64,000 bases of DNA from Fasciola hepatica (lineage: Eukaryota; Platyhelminthes; Trematoda; Plagiorchiida; Fasciolidae). Position numbers and translations under genes: made by a program. The notes beneath the pieces were generated by a model that was given only the letters and a program-made list of their open reading frames with translations, made no database searches and had not been told where the DNA came from. The stretch spans positions 435,501-499,500 of the forward strand of contig CANUEZ040000168.1 in assembly GCA_948099385.1 (NCBI GenBank). Reading direction: 5' to 3'. Below are positions 1 through 11,463 of the stretch, piece after piece; position 1 is the first letter of the stretch, and every line of letters begins with the position of its first letter.

Positions 1-1884
1 AATAAAGGCCCCGGGTGCGGATACATCCTATTGGCTCTATCACAGTGGCCCGAAAGATAACTCCGGTCTCTACAGTGTTGCGTTTGCTCTAAAGAAAGCA
101 GCTAATGATGCAACGACCTCTTGGGAACCAGCCTCATCCAGACTTTCCTTGGCACGTTTTAAAGGCCCCCCGCACGATATGAAGGTGATCGCGATCTATG
201 CTCCAATCAATTAAGCTGATGAAGAAACCAGAGACGAATTCTACAATAATTTGCAGGAGGTCATCAGTCGACGTACTTTATTCGCAGGAGACTGGAACGC
301 TCGCACAGGTATGGCCGATGAATGTACTCGCGGTATTCTCGGAAGATTTGGCCCTGGTCAACTTTGCGGGAACGGTGGCCGACTGGTTGATTTAGCCAAC
401 ATCAACAGAATGGTTGTCCGCAGCACTCGATTTCAACGCCCCAAGAAGTACCTACTCACAGGGTACTCCAATGATGGTCACAGTGCGCACCAAATTTACC
501 ACATCCTGATGAAAGCCCGTTGGGCCTTGTCTGTGGAGGATTGTCCAGCGTACAGAGGTGCAATAACGGGCAACACAAACGGCATCGACCACGTCCTCCT
601 ATGCGCATGTTTCAAAGTTCATCTATCTACACGTGCTAAAGTGTCTGCACCCTCTCGGATAAACGTTTCTGTCCTAGAAAATCCAGGGAAGCGAGGGACG
701 TTGTCACGAGCAATCACAACCCGACTAACCGACACAACCAATGCACAAACAGATGAAGTTTCTGTGGAAAGGCAATGGACTCGAATGAAGACGACAAGCA
801 AGGAAGCTACTTGGACAGCACTCGGGAGAGCAAGAGGGCGGACAAAAGATTGTATCTCGGAGAGCACGCTCCAGCTGTCAACCAGAGCACACGAAGCGCG
901 ACTGGCAGGTAGTAACAAAAGCCGCAGACTGCAACCAGAGGCCACACGCTCCGTCAAGGCTGATCGCAAAGGATACTGGATAGAAATAGCTGAAAAAATG
1001 GAGACCGCGTCCGGAACTGGTGACTTTGGTAGACTGTTTCGCCTTATTTGCAACGCCTCTAATGGGTTTTGTAAACAAAACTCCCTTCTTCTTGACACAG
1101 CAGGAAACTTAATACTCGAACAGAGCCAGATAATGAACCGATGGGTGGAACATTTTGGTCAGCTGCTCAACCGGCCCACTTACCACTGGACGGACTAACC
1201 AATACCAACCCCTCCAATCCAGTACAAAAGCAACTGTGACCCGCCCAAGACCACAGAAATCACGGAAATGATAAACAAACTGAAGGACAGAAAGGCTACT
1301 GGGGAAGGTGGCATCCCTCCAGAAGTGTATAAAGCATGTTCATCGTCCATGATTGACAGGTTGTGTACACTTTTTGGTTCCATTTGGAGATAGGAAGCAT
1401 TTCCACCCGACTGAGGAATGTCCATTCTGCTTCCCATTCCGAAGAAAGGTGATAAATCGGCATGTGAGAACTACCAAGGGCTCAGCCTGATCGTTAAGGC
1501 CGCAAAGATCTTTGGTGCGTTATTACTAACCCGTTTCTCCGAGGCAAGAGACCAGCGCACTCGCCCGAACCAAGGGGGTTTCCGCCGTAGCAGAGGCTGT
1601 GTGGATCAAATCTTCACACTGCGCCGAATACTGGAGCACCGCTATAAGTTCCAGCAGCCGACGGTAGCTTGTTTCATCGACTTCCGGGCAGCTTTTGATT
1701 CGGTAAACCGTGAGTCTCCTTTTACCATAATCCAATCCGACGGGATGCCCGATAAGCTTCTCAGGCTGTAAAGGGGAAACTACTGGAAAACCGGTGCTAG
1801 GGTTCGTATTTACGGTGAAGAGTCCCGCGAGTTCACACTCACTACAGGAGTTAGGCAGAGCTGCCCCCCCCCCACCGGTGCTGT
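1..1884 (+). pseudogene. RTE-like LINE, 5' portion (endonuclease and start of RT), split by an LTR element
   Basis: Decayed non-LTR retrotransposon polyprotein entering from outside the window. Seen in translation: an apurinic-type endonuclease with an IYAP-like block near 198-212 and a GDWNAR block near 286-310, then a linker. The RT begins around 1418 with PIPKKGDK, followed by a QGGFRR block and the FIDF-AFDSV catalytic block near 1675-1705. A GVRQ block near 1848-1860 runs into a C tract. In-frame stops occur at about 213, 1196, 1392 and 1769, so it cannot encode a working protein. The frame is cut exactly at 1884 by the Gypsy element and resumes at 11772 with the expected LFNYAIDW residues. 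The order of blocks is that of RTE-clade LINEs such as schistosome SR2; the clade call is from motif appearance only. Confidence 0.85.
1881..1884. repeat. Target-site duplication (CTGT), left copy
   Basis: The same four bases follow the other LTR at 11772-11775. Removing the element and one copy restores a continuous LINE reading frame through the RT block after GVRQ, which independently confirms both junctions. Confidence 0.9.
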
Positions 1885-2192
1885 TGTAAGGTTGATTAGA
1901 CCTTACTTCGCGGTTTCCTTAGTAAACGCGTGCTTCGGTCCTTTGTACTGCGTGGACCACCTGCACGTTACTCTAATGTGCGGCACTGCACAAATATGTT
2001 AACCAGAACAGTATTCTCCACGACCCGTGAGAACGAGAAAGCGATTGGGAGAGATAGTGGTTAGCGTGTATTTGGGAGCGTGCGTGAGAGCGTGCGCAAG
2101 AGCAACGGTCAAATGGCCACCGCGCTTGGCAGTCAGCGTTCAGTTGAACAATAAACGTGGTAAAAGTATGAACGAAGATGGCAACCGCTACA
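1885..2192 (-). repeat. 3' LTR of the CsRn1-like element (308 bp)
   Basis: Begins TGTAAGG and ends CTACA on the plus strand, which gives TG...CA on either strand. It matches 11464-11771 base for base by eye over all 308 positions. Immediately left is the target-site copy CTGT at 1881-1884. Confidence 0.95.
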
Positions 2193-2208
2193 GGGGCCTC
2201 CTCCTAGA
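2193..2208 (-). other. Candidate polypurine tract next to the 3' LTR
   Basis: On the minus strand the bases just before the 3' LTR read AGGAGGAGG followed by CCCC. The purine run is the only candidate for priming plus-strand DNA synthesis, but the four C bases between it and the LTR are unusual, so the assignment is tentative. Confidence 0.45.
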
Positions 2209-2765
2209 AGTCCGACGGAGTTGGGCTTCGATCGTGATGGTAAGCCGGAATTATTGGTTGTCCAGGAACTCCTCATAGCTTCTCCGTTATATTGTTGTTG
2301 ACGTCGAACGACTGCTGATGAGTTTACCGGTGCCTGCACTCTCGAGGTCCGATGTGCGTGGGTCCAACTGTGTTTTGGCGCCCGCGGGTCTCATACGAAT
2401 GCAAGCCGGAAAATGCCTCGTCAGGTCCATCCAAAAAGGCGTCCAGTTGCCGTCTCCAGTGCCAGGCTGACCAATCGTCCCGTTGTCCAGTGAGCGGTTG
2501 GCTCCTTGAACGTGCACGGGAGTCAGCGAGGCTACGGATGAAGCCAATGTGACTGTGTAGATCCGTTTGAGAGAGGGCAAGGTAAACTGGAACAAAATAG
2601 CGCCTGAGGGCGCCGGCGGATGTTGGACCGTAATAACAACACACAAACGATGTTCGGTGTTGTTGTAGTCGCTAGGAGACCAGAAGAAAATGAAATCATA
2701 ACTACCGATTGTAATTTTACGGGTCTGTTGTTTGGTAAATCCATGGCGAACTTCCCAAATTATTG
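2209..2765 (-). other. 3' untranslated part of the CsRn1-like element
   Basis: About 560 bases between the pol stop and the polypurine tract. Minus-strand open frames of 119 codons (2287-2646) and 70 codons (2532-2744) exist but show no membrane segment, signal peptide or retroviral motif. I see no third gene here. Confidence 0.6.
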
Positions 2766-5700
2766 CTAACAGTCGGTTGTAAAAATCGTCACGAAATCGG
2801 CGAAGCGGACGGGATTTCGTAGTTGGCGACCGCGACGGCTACTTCGCGTTGCGGGTACGGTTGTAGAATCTGATGGACTAGCTGCCGAGTCCTCACTAGG
2901 CGTAATTGGGGGTGGTTCGAGTGGTAACTCGCTCGATGCGGGTGACTGAGCGACTTGAGTGGGTGTAAATTGGCCGAGCGGCTTGCACTCAATGACGGCA
3001 GGTTTGAGACGATCGATAGATACGGTGTCGTGTCGTCCGTTGATATCTATGGCAAATGTTTTTGCCCTACGTTTTATCACCCGAAACGGGCCAGCGTATG
3101 GCGCTTGTAGTGGTGATCGAACGCCATCGACGCGAAGGAATACATGGGTAGCGGTTCCTAACGCAGTTGGGACATAACTTGTAGACTGTTGATCACGCGG
3201 CGGACTGGCCTTGAGCACTCGCATGTGCTGCGTAAGGCGCTGAGCATAGTCACCGTAGTCGAAAGTCACGGTTGGTGAGGGGGCTACCAACTCCCCAGGC
3301 AGACGAAGTGTACAGCCATATACTAGTACGGCCGGTGTTGTGTGTAACTCCTCCTTAACGGTACTATGCAGGCTTAAGAGTGCTAATGGTAGTGTTTCAC
3401 TCCAAAAGGGGTTACCGTTTGCTCGAAGGGCGGCTTTTAATTGCCGGTGGAAACGCTCAACCATACCATTGGCCTGAGGGTGGTAAGCTGTCGTCTTAAC
3501 GTGTTGGCAACCGAGCGTAGCGAGTAGGCTGCCGAAAGCGCCGTCAAAGTGTGGACCGCGATCGGTGGTCACTATTGCCGGGCAACCGAAATGACTAACC
3601 CAACCGGTCAGAAAAGCTTTCGCGGCCTCTTCCGAGGTGGGACGAGGGATAGGGATAGCCTGCGGCCAGCGAGTAAAACTATCCACGCATGTGAGTATGT
3701 AAACGTACCCAAGCGAAGGTGGGAGTGGTCCTACGAGGTCGACGTGCACATGATGAAAACGTGTTTCAGGTTCTGGGAACCTGGCTAACGCCGCCTTAGT
3801 GTGCCTATGGGTCTTAACACGTTGACACTGCAGACAAGCACGAGCCCATTGACGGACATCTCGTTTGACATTGTGCCAAACAAAACGCTCAGTTATCAGT
3901 TTCACCGAGGCAGTCACACCCGGATGAGCCAGATTATGGAGTGTCAGGAACGTAGGATAACGGTGGGCAGCAGGAACTACTGGCCTAGGGCGACCTTGCG
4001 ACACATCGCACACGATGGTATTCTGGGAAGCTGGGATAGGCACTGTGGTTAAGCTCAAAGAACCGTTTTGCCGAAGTTGTTCCATGTCGGGGTCCATTGT
4101 TTGGGCCTGTGCCATTGCGTCCAAGTTGATGTTAGGCGTCAGTGACATACTTAGTTGATGTACGCGTGATAAGGCGTCTGCGACGGGATTAAGTACCCCA
4201 GAGACGTGTCGTATGTCCACAGTAAACTGTGAGACAAAGTCTAAGTGGCGAATCTCGCGTGGTGAGTATCGATCCGAAGCTGACTTCAGTGCGTAAACCA
4301 AAGGCTTGTGGTCTGTAAACACCGTGAACGAACGGCCTTCGAGTGCATGTCGAAAATAACGGATTCCCAAGTAGATGGCTAATAACTCTCTACCGAACGT
4401 GCTGTACCTAGATTCGGCGGGTTGTAGGCGCTTGGAGAAGAATGCTAAAGGTTGCCAAGAGTCATCTACGAACTGTTGCAGTATTGCTCCAACCGCTTTG
4501 TCCGAGGCATCCGTCACTACAGAAATAGGAGCCAAAGGGTCGGGGTGGGTAAGGAGTGCTGTGTTGGCGACAGCATCTTTGACCAAGGCGAATGCGGCCT
4601 GTGCCGTGTCGGGAAACACGAACTTCCGCTTACCTCCGCGCAACAGGTCGGTGAGGGGTTGCATCATTTCCGCACAGTGAGGAATAAATCGGCAGCAGAA
4701 ATTCACCAGGCCGGCAAACTGACGCAACTGTCGAAAAGATTGGGGTTCAGGGTAGTCGCGAACAGCGGAAGCTTTATCTGACAGAGGGCGGATACCCGAG
4801 GATGAAATAGAATGTCTTATGAACGTGATATCAGACCGGCCTAATTCGCATTTCGCGATATTGATCGTAACGCCATGCTGGCTAAGGCGTTCGAAAAGTG
4901 CTCGTAAGTGCGTAGCGTGCTCTTGCTCTGAAGAACTCGCCACCAAAATATCATCCAGGTATACGTGGACATTTTCCAAACCACGGGTTGCCTCGTGCAT
5001 GAACCGTTGAAAGGTATGGGCTGCATTGCTGAGTCCAAACGGCATTCGCAGAAACTCGAACAGCCCGAAAGGTGTAGTGACGGCAGTTTTAGGGATATCG
5101 GCCTCTGCTACCGGGATCTGGTTGTAGGCACGAACTAAATCGATACGGCTGAAGATGCAGCAACCTGATAAAGACGAAGTAAGATCCTGTATGTGAGGAA
5201 TCGGGTATCGGTCCGGGACGGTGACTTTGTTAAGCGCTCTGTAATCACCACAGGGTCGCCAGTCGCCACTAGACTTAGGAACCATATGAAGGGGGGAAGC
5301 CCAAGGGCTACTAGAAGGGCGTATTATACCCAGTTCTAGCATATGTTCGAATTCGGCCTGTGCAACACGAAGCTTGTCTGGTGCTAACCGACGCGGCCTA
5401 CTGAACATTGGGGGTCCCTTAGTATCGATATGGTGAGTGACACTGGTCGTCACTGCTAGGAGATGCCCGGTCTGCCGAAACATGGCCGGGTAGGTGGCGA
5501 TGAGTTCGCCATAAGGTCGGTGTGTCGGTGGTTGAGCGTAAAACGGCGTGACGTGATTCACTCGCGAATTATGACCCGCAACAGCGAGGGTGGTCTGACG
5601 ATCCACCACTCTGCGGCGCCGTGCATCAACTAACAAGTCAAAGTGTTGCAGGAAGTCAATGCCTAGAATTGGGTACGGGATGTCGGCGATGATGGATACC

Positions 5701-5999
5701 CAACGAAAATTACGCTTTAAACCCAAGTTTAAGGTGAGCGACCGCTGGCCAAACGTTGGGATGGCCGTGCCATTGGCAGCGCGTAGTGTTTGGGCCTGCG
5801 GTGTGCTATTGTCGAGTTTCGCTCGGGGGAGGACGCTCACTTCGGCACCGGTATCTACAAGGAATAGGTTATTTGAAATAATGTCCCTTACGTTCAAAAG
5901 ACGACTGTTGGTCTGATACCCGGCTTCGTGGGTCGCCACCACGGGCCGGGGGTTTAGTTTCCCTGATGAGCACCGGGAAACGTACACCCTCGTTCGCAT
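2766..5999 (-). CDS. pol: Pol polyprotein of the CsRn1-like element: protease, RT, RNase H, integrase
   Basis: Uninterrupted frame of 1,077 codons with the Ty3/Gypsy order PR-RT-RH-IN. Protease: DTGA at residues 49-52. RT: catalytic block ending in YLDD at about 347-350, preceded by the usual PFGL-F-RMPFGL blocks. RNase H: DASD, then GRELLAI and FTDHKPL blocks. Integrase: HHCC finger (HX3H ... CX2C) followed by a D,D-35-E core with acidic residues near 753, 811 and 847. It would cut the polyprotein, copy the RNA, remove the RNA strand and insert the DNA. No stop or frameshift is seen, so the enzyme itself looks intact. The first listed methionine overlaps the end of gag in the -1 frame, so the protein is probably made as a Gag-Pol fusion rather than from its own start. 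Confidence 0.93.
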   Translation of the reverse strand: MRTRVYVSRCSSGKLNPRPVVATHEAGYQTNSRLLNVRDIISNNLFLVDTGAEVSVLPRAKLDNSTPQAQTLRAANGTAIPTFGQRSLTLNLGLKRNFRWVSIIADIPYPILGIDFLQHFDLLVDARRRRVVDRQTTLAVAGHNSRVNHVTPFYAQPPTHRPYGELIATYPAMFRQTGHLLAVTTSVTHHIDTKGPPMFSRPRRLAPDKLRVAQAEFEHMLELGIIRPSSSPWASPLHMVPKSSGDWRPCGDYRALNKVTVPDRYPIPHIQDLTSSLSGCCIFSRIDLVRAYNQIPVAEADIPKTAVTTPFGLFEFLRMPFGLSNAAHTFQRFMHEATRGLENVHVYLDDILVASSSEQEHATHLRALFERLSQHGVTINIAKCELGRSDITFIRHSISSSGIRPLSDKASAVRDYPEPQSFRQLRQFAGLVNFCCRFIPHCAEMMQPLTDLLRGGKRKFVFPDTAQAAFALVKDAVANTALLTHPDPLAPISVVTDASDKAVGAILQQFVDDSWQPLAFFSKRLQPAESRYSTFGRELLAIYLGIRYFRHALEGRSFTVFTDHKPLVYALKSASDRYSPREIRHLDFVSQFTVDIRHVSGVLNPVADALSRVHQLSMSLTPNINLDAMAQAQTMDPDMEQLRQNGSLSLTTVPIPASQNTIVCDVSQGRPRPVVPAAHRYPTFLTLHNLAHPGVTASVKLITERFVWHNVKRDVRQWARACLQCQRVKTHRHTKAALARFPEPETRFHHVHVDLVGPLPPSLGYVYILTCVDSFTRWPQAIPIPRPTSEEAAKAFLTGWVSHFGCPAIVTTDRGPHFDGAFGSLLATLGCQHVKTTAYHPQANGMVERFHRQLKAALRANGNPFWSETLPLALLSLHSTVKEELHTTPAVLVYGCTLRLPGELVAPSPTVTFDYGDYAQRLTQHMRVLKASPPRDQQSTSYVPTALGTATHVFLRVDGVRSPLQAPYAGPFRVIKRRAKTFAIDINGRHDTVSIDRLKPAVIECKPLGQFTPTQVAQSPASSELPLEPPPITPSEDSAASPSDSTTVPATRSSRRGRQLRNPVRFADFVTIFTTDC
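5954..5999 (-). other. gag-pol overlap, candidate -1 frameshift zone
   Basis: gag and pol overlap by 46 bases with pol in the -1 frame. The best slip candidate in the gag frame is ACG TTT CCC GGT; it is not a canonical X XXY YYZ heptamer but keeps two of three base pairs at each codon after a -1 slip. The overlap is seen; the slip site is inference. Confidence 0.4.
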
Positions 6000-6784
6000 C
6001 GTTTGGCTCCCTCACCGAAGCGACTGTGGTATTTACAATATCCTTCTTTTGAAGAACCGACGAAACGGCGTCGCAATGACGGACTATGGCGCCTAGGTGA
6101 GCGTGCACGGTGCCGCTCCTGTGACCCACTTCTAACTGCTAGGCGTAGCAGGCTCGTGTCAATTCTAGACAAAACTGACGCGAGTTCGTTAGATGTTGGC
6201 AAGGCAGGCACCGTTGTGACGGACGGCCTGGTTACTCCAGCTACAGCGGGGTTGTATCGTGGAATAATGTCATCAGCTATCGCTGCAGTTTCCTCTAGCG
6301 AGCATTTGCGTGTGGCACTTAGTAAAACTGGAATGTTATGCGGCAAACGCTGCAGCCAAAGTTCCCTCAAGAGCGGGTCCTCACCTATTGTCGGTCCTCT
6401 CAAGCGCTGCATCTCACGCAGCAGTTCGGAGGGCTTCCTACTTCCAAGCTCAACGTTTTGAAGTTGTTGCATACGTTGGTCTTGCGTTGGGGTCGTGCGG
6501 GCAATGACAGCCTCCTTTAAAGCCTCATAGCTTCGGGAAGAGATTATTACGTCCCTTACTTGCATTGTGACCTCTGGCGGGAGGCGGCCTGCTACCCACC
6601 TGAAACGGCTGGCTTCACTGGTTATACGGCAGTTTTCGAATTCTAACTCGACCAGCGTGAACCAGAGTTCTGGATCAGCAGGTGTGAATGCCGGTATGTG
6701 CAACGTGATCGCCCCAACGGTGGGGTCTGAGCAGGATTTCCGTTCGGCAGACATAGCGATTACTTTTGTTTGTTCGCGGTACAC
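5954..6784 (-). CDS. gag: Gag protein of the CsRn1-like element
   Basis: Frame of 276 codons, capsid/nucleocapsid precursor that packages the element RNA. The N-terminal half has the helical capsid look of CsRn1-type Gag (a PELWF block near residue 38, a conserved LR-LWLQRLP block in the middle). A basic arginine-rich stretch precedes the C-terminal finger C-X2-H-X9-C-X3-C. This CHCC finger replaces the usual CCHC knuckle and is the known hallmark of the CsRn1 clade. Either the first methionine or the one eleven residues later (MSAER) could be the start. The frame is intact, but the nested LINE begins only about 60 bases upstream, so the element's transcript is probably interrupted before gag. 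Confidence 0.85.
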   Translation of the reverse strand: MYREQTKVIAMSAERKSCSDPTVGAITLHIPAFTPADPELWFTLVELEFENCRITSEASRFRWVAGRLPPEVTMQVRDVIISSRSYEALKEAVIARTTPTQDQRMQQLQNVELGSRKPSELLREMQRLRGPTIGEDPLLRELWLQRLPHNIPVLLSATRKCSLEETAAIADDIIPRYNPAVAGVTRPSVTTVPALPTSNELASVLSRIDTSLLRLAVRSGSQERHRARSPRRHSPSLRRRFVGSSKEGYCKYHSRFGEGAKRCERGCTFPGAHQGN

Positions 6785-6899
6785 CAGCGGTGCGGTCGTC
6801 TCCCTCGGTGAGTGTAGCTGTTTTTTAAATTTTTAGAACACACAGCTCGTCCTCCTCCATTTAAGTTTATCTTTATCTGTGCTGACTGGATCCTGAATA

Positions 6900-8210
6900 A
6901 TGTCAATGCCCCACACCATTGATATAACCGCTTGCTCAGATGAGGCTACTTTCCCCATGAGGCAGTGCGATTCCCCCTCCGTGGCCAATGCCTCACTCCT
7001 CAATCCGGACGAAACGGTCCTTCATAATGCGCTGGCAACGGATGCACTAAAATGTGCAGTCCAGAGTCAGGCTGCAGAGATAGCCGAGTTAAGGGCCACC
7101 GTCCACACCCTTAAGGATGAGCTGTCCAGCCTGAGGAGTTTGGTAATCAAATCCCTCCCGGTGTCCCAGGCAGCCGATCAGGTTTGTAGAGTTTCTGAGC
7201 AGCAAATTCTTGACGCCGCCAAGATTTTACAAGATACCGAGAATTGCTCCAAGCGAGTCATCCTTTGGGGCCGCTTCCTCAGTTCAGATCACCCTCATGA
7301 CACCTACGCCCAGGTGTTTAACCGCCTTAAGCTCCCTTTCCCACTTAAAGGTCGGTCCACTTGGTTGGTAACCAAACGCACCAACCGGGTTCACGGTATT
7401 CTCATTGTAATGGGTTCCACAGATGCAGCCAAACGAATTGTTTCCTTGGCCGCAAAGCTCAAGGAAGAAATTAAAGGGCTCAAGGGCGTATCCATTGATA
7501 AGCCACTTCATCTGAGGCTCCGCAGTGAGAAGGCTAAGCCAAATATTCCACAAAAAGCTGATCCTAAGCTCAGAGTGCTGCCAGTTGTCCAGGTAACTCG
7601 CCTTGAGGACCGAGCTGCATGCCCACCATCCCTCGCTTCCCAACTGACACCATTTCCCATCGCCGGAAGTACTCCCAGTAGTAGGCCTAGTGCCACTAAA
7701 CATCTGTCGCCTACGAAAAGCATCCCAGGCCCCATCATAGCCAACAAGACTGTTTCAACGGACGAGACTCACTCATCCTTGAGCCTAGACATGAACCTGC
7801 AATCTGTTTCTACTGAAAGAAGCAGTGAGGAGGTTAAAGCACCAGATAATATATCTGGTGCTGTCATGAAAAATAAGCTCTTCAACAAGAGAACTCAGAA
7901 TAGGGCATCAAGCAGTGCGCAGAAGGGCAAACCACGAAAGGCAGCCCACCCTTTTCGGAGACCGAAGGATGTAGGCCGTCCACCTGGATTGATACCCCCC
8001 AGGTTACTAGACATCAAAACCTACCGGTCCCCCCAGCAGTCTGCTTACCCTCTAGCCCCCCAATATCTTCAGCCCCCGACTCTCCCAGGACCTCCTTTCC
8101 ATCCTCAAATCCCCCTCTTCCCCCCTCCTCAAACCCAAAACCAGCTGCCTCTGGCGATTCTGCAACAACTTCTGAGCATGTGCTCAAGTGTTTTTACAGC
8201 AATTGCCTGA
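6900..8210 (+). CDS. ORF1 protein of the CR1-like LINE
   Basis: Intact frame of 436 codons. Residues about 57-90 form a leucine/alanine heptad pattern typical of a coiled coil (AAEIAELRATVHTLKDEL). Residues about 110-200 form a compact alternating region starting CSKRVILWG, of the kind found as an RNA-binding fold in LINE ORF1 proteins. The C-terminal third is basic, then proline-rich. The expected role is binding the element RNA as a nucleoprotein. It overlaps ORF2 by 31 bases in a different frame (ORF2 is in the -1 frame), which suggests reinitiation or frameshifting for ORF2. The RNA-binding fold is inferred, not aligned. Confidence 0.75.
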   Translation: MSMPHTIDITACSDEATFPMRQCDSPSVANASLLNPDETVLHNALATDALKCAVQSQAAEIAELRATVHTLKDELSSLRSLVIKSLPVSQAADQVCRVSEQQILDAAKILQDTENCSKRVILWGRFLSSDHPHDTYAQVFNRLKLPFPLKGRSTWLVTKRTNRVHGILIVMGSTDAAKRIVSLAAKLKEEIKGLKGVSIDKPLHLRLRSEKAKPNIPQKADPKLRVLPVVQVTRLEDRAACPPSLASQLTPFPIAGSTPSSRPSATKHLSPTKSIPGPIIANKTVSTDETHSSLSLDMNLQSVSTERSSEEVKAPDNISGAVMKNKLFNKRTQNRASSSAQKGKPRKAAHPFRRPKDVGRPPGLIPPRLLDIKTYRSPQQSAYPLAPQYLQPPTLPGPPFHPQIPLFPPPQTQNQLPLAILQQLLSMCSSVFTAIA

Positions 8211-10947
8211 GTGTGTTGAATAAGATCCCGGAGCTTCGGCAGCTTGCAGTGGATAAGGAGCCTCAGATCATAGCCCTCACAGAAACCTGGCTCACCCCTG
8301 ACATACTTGATGCCGAAATATCCATTCCGGGATACTTCACAGTAAGGCGGGACTCCAGTAGAGGTCGTGCCGGCGGGGTAATCATATACTACGATAATTC
8401 GATCCCTCCTCCCACCTTACTGACAACACCAACCTTTTCATGTATTGATTGTCTGTGGGTTGTGTTTAACCTCTCTAGGACAGATACCCTATTGCTCGGT
8501 GTTGTCTACCGTCCTCCCGCATGCAATTCAACTGACAGCATAGGTCTCATAGACTTATTAGGCTCCCTGAAAAGCTATACAGACTTCACCCATCTGTTAG
8601 TCACTGGTGACTTCAACTCTCCCAGTACAAACTGGCAAAGAGCTGATGCCCCGGATATCACTTTCGGTAAACCCCTCCTTGATCTCGTACTGAAAAACTC
8701 ATGGGTGCAGAACGTAAGAGATCCGACTAGATATCGCACAGGCCACGCCCCGTCCCTACTAGACCTGGTCATCACCAATGATCGGTTCCTAATAGATGTG
8801 GTGCATTACTTGCCGCCCCTCGGCAAAAGTGATCACATTCTCATTGGATTCGATTATATCGTGAAATGGCCTCCTCTTCCGTCAGAAACTAAGATTTTGA
8901 GATCCTTCAAAAGGACCAACTTTGACCAAGTCTGTGCATTTCTTCGCTCCCAGCTAAATTTAACTAACCCAGGTAACTCTGCGGATGAAATGGCAGAGAA
9001 TCTCAGAGAGTTAATCTCCTTAGCTGATATGCTTTTTGTCCCCAGAATTCGTCGCCCACAGACCGCTAAGCGACCACTCCCTCGCCCCATTAGGCGCATT
9101 CTAGACGAACGCGCACGCCTCTTTGCTAGATATAAAGCCACAGGCCTTGCCCGTGATGCAGAAGACTTCAGGATCATACGGAACATATGCAAAGACAAGA
9201 TTAGGTCCTATCAGAATGCAGTCCAGCGATCTGTACTTGATCGAGCACGGACCAATAAGGCATTTTTCTTTCAGTACATGCGCCGTCTAAGGGGCACAGC
9301 TCCGACGCCATTAGCTCTCAAAGATAGTGCCGGATCTCGAATCACTTCCCCTAGCCAAGTAGCCGAGGCATTCAGCTCCTACTTCCGTACAATTTTTAGC
9401 TCCTTTCCCATATCATCCCACCCTACTATGCACCCGTTATCTCTGACCACTACCCTTAACCGCGTAACTATTCCCATTGGTGCAGTCGCAAAAGGTTTCC
9501 GACGGCTCAACCAATATTGCTCCATGGGTCCTGACCTAATCCATCCCCGTATTCTCAAGGAAGCCGCGGATACATTAGCTGCTCCTTATGCCTCGCTTTT
9601 TCAGCGATGTGTTGACGATGGAGTTTTCCCCCGTAACTGGAAAAAAGCAGTGATCGCACCCATCTATAAGAAGGGTAGTAGACACCTTGCTTCTAGTTAC
9701 AGACCCATAAGCCTCACTAGCATCCCTAGCAAAATTTTTGAGGGAATTCTTAAGAGTGAGATTCTCTCCCATCTTCATAGAAATAAGATCCTCTCCCCGT
9801 CCCAACATGGGTTTCTTCCTGGCAGGTCATGCATCACCAATATGCTTACTGTCATGGATAGTCTAACGAAAGCCTATGATGATGGCCAGCTCTCACACGC
9901 TGTATTCATCGATTTTGCTAAGGCCTTCGATAAGGTCCCACATGCCCCTCTTCTTTATAAGCTGCAGACGTACGGGATCACAGGCTCCATGTTGGGCATC
10001 CTACGTAGCTTCCTTACCGACCGCACCTTTGTGGTTAAAGTCGAGACCGTTTTGCTCAACCCTCCCCAGTAACAACTGAGGTCCCCCAAGGGTCGGTCTT
10101 AGGTCCTCTTATTTTCCTGATCTATATAAACGATCTACCGACAGCCCGTCCTGCGAACATTGCCATGTACGCAGATGATGTAACCCTCTGGAGTTCAAGC
10201 GTTGAAGACCTGCAAATTGCAGTTTATCAAACAAAACACTGGTCCGAGGATTGGAACCTCCCAGTTAATGATGACAAATGCGTGAGCATGTCTTTCGGCA
10301 GAGAGACTGGTCACACGTTTTCCATTAATGGAGCAGCCACTCTGCCAAGGGTTGACCGACACAAGGTGCTCGGTTTCTGGTTAGATTGTAACTTATCCTT
10401 CTCTCATCATCACGAACTTGCGAGCAAGTCTGCCTTTCGAGTTCTAAACATGATTCGAAGGTCCTTCCCGCGCATATTTAAGGATGATTTCCCCATAATT
10501 TTCGGCACTTATATCCGACCTCTGCTGGAGTACGGTAGTCAGATAGTGCACTCTGGTCTTGTCCGAGACCGTGAGATCCTAGAAAGGGTTCAGCGGGCCT
10601 CCACCAAGGCAGTAAGTGGTCTATCCCATCTACCTTATCCCGTCCGCCTCTCACTCCTCAACCTCTATCCCCTTGACGTAAGACGCGTAAGAGGTGATCT
10701 GTTTTTGATGTTTCACCTTTTTGAAACAGGTCAAAGCGATTACTTCTTCTCCGTCTGTCCAGCCTCCTCTCTCCGTGGTCACAGCAGGAAAGTCTTCAAA
10801 CCGAGGCCACGCACTTCACTAAGGATTAACTTTTTTAGCTATAGGGTTATTACCATGTGGAATGCACTTCCGGAAGATATTGTTCTGTCGCAGGACAAAA
10901 CTATCTTCAAGAAAAAGCTAGACCTCTACCTGGGTCTCTCCCAATAA
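8180..10947 (+). pseudogene. ORF2 of the CR1-like LINE: endonuclease and reverse transcriptase, one frameshift
   Basis: Endonuclease: N-terminal NCLSVLNK, then ALTETWL, GVVYRPP, GDFNSP and the C-terminal SDH blocks in order. RT: PIYKKGSR, YRPISLTS, QHGFLPGRS, FIDFAKAFDKV, VPQGSVLGP, and YADD at 10168-10179, followed by the thumb and a C-terminal FF-YRV--MWNALP block common in CR1-type elements. The frame breaks in a short C tract at 10064-10067: adding one C would give the continuous residues PVTTEVPQGSVLGP across the break. Everything else is open, so either the copy died very recently or the C run was miscalled. The enzyme would nick target DNA and prime reverse transcription there. Confidence 0.9.
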
Positions 10948-11060
10948 TTCCCTTTGTCAAAAAAAAACAAACAAAATAGTTGTCTTTTATCGCATATATG
11001 TTCATGAATGCCGCACCCCCACTCAGCTTAAGGCACTGTCCACAGTGTGACACTGAATGA

Positions 11061-11441
11061 GGTTATATGTATCTTGTTTTCGCTGCCACCCCCGCCCCCC
11101 CCCCGCTTCTTTTTACTCTCGTTTCAGCTCGGTGAATCCGACAGAAGATCAAAGATTTCCTAAAGAACCGGGACAATTGGGCTTAAAGCCTCGAACCCGT
11201 GTAGTACTTCAAGACTTCAAGACTACAGACGGGAAAAGAAATCAACGACCAATGGGGCACTATAGTCTTCGCGAAAAAAAAATCACGACAAATTAGACAC
11301 ACAAAATATGTTTGGACGAAAAAAAAATTATTTGGTAAACCAACCGAAAAAAAAATCAAGATAGGGAAACAATAAAACACACAAAAACGTACGCAGACGG
11401 GACCTTGAACGGTAGAAAACAAGGAAACTCACGTGACCTGA
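11061..11441 (-). other. Leader of the CsRn1-like element
   Basis: Sequence between the nested LINE and the primer-binding site. It contains A-rich runs (four runs of seven or more A near 11273-11357) and a C-rich run at 11093-11105. There are open frames but none resembles a known protein. The exact border with the LINE is uncertain. Confidence 0.5.
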
Positions 11442-11461
11442 GGATCACGTCGGGCTCACCA
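11442..11461 (-). other. Primer-binding site, tRNA-Trp type
   Basis: Two bases inside the 5' LTR the minus strand reads TGGTGAGCCCGACGTGAT, complementary to the 3' end of animal tRNA-Trp including the CCA tail with one mismatch as I remember that tRNA. Use of tRNA-Trp is reported for CsRn1. Confidence 0.8.
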
Positions 11462-11463
11462 AT

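Larger units (their letters stand above)
6840..11060 (+). mobile_element. CR1-like LINE nested in the CsRn1-like element
   Basis: Two-ORF non-LTR retrotransposon on the plus strand, opposite to its host element. ORF1 at 6900-8210, ORF2 (endonuclease plus RT) at 8180-10947 with one frameshift. The limits are approximate: gag coding of the host element ends its non-overlapping part at 6784, and leader-like sequence resumes after the C-rich stretch near 11085-11105. No clear target duplication or poly-A tail was found; CR1 elements usually lack both. As it interrupts a young LTR element it is the youngest of the three nested insertions. Confidence 0.8.

Noticed and set aside
2287..2744. Minus-strand frames between pol and the 3' LTR as an env-like third gene
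   Set aside because: No signal peptide, membrane segment or cysteine pattern; composition looks like untranslated sequence.
6840..6900. A target-site duplication for the CR1-like LINE
   Set aside because: I compared bases around 6835-6900 with those around 10990-11110 and found no convincing direct repeat.
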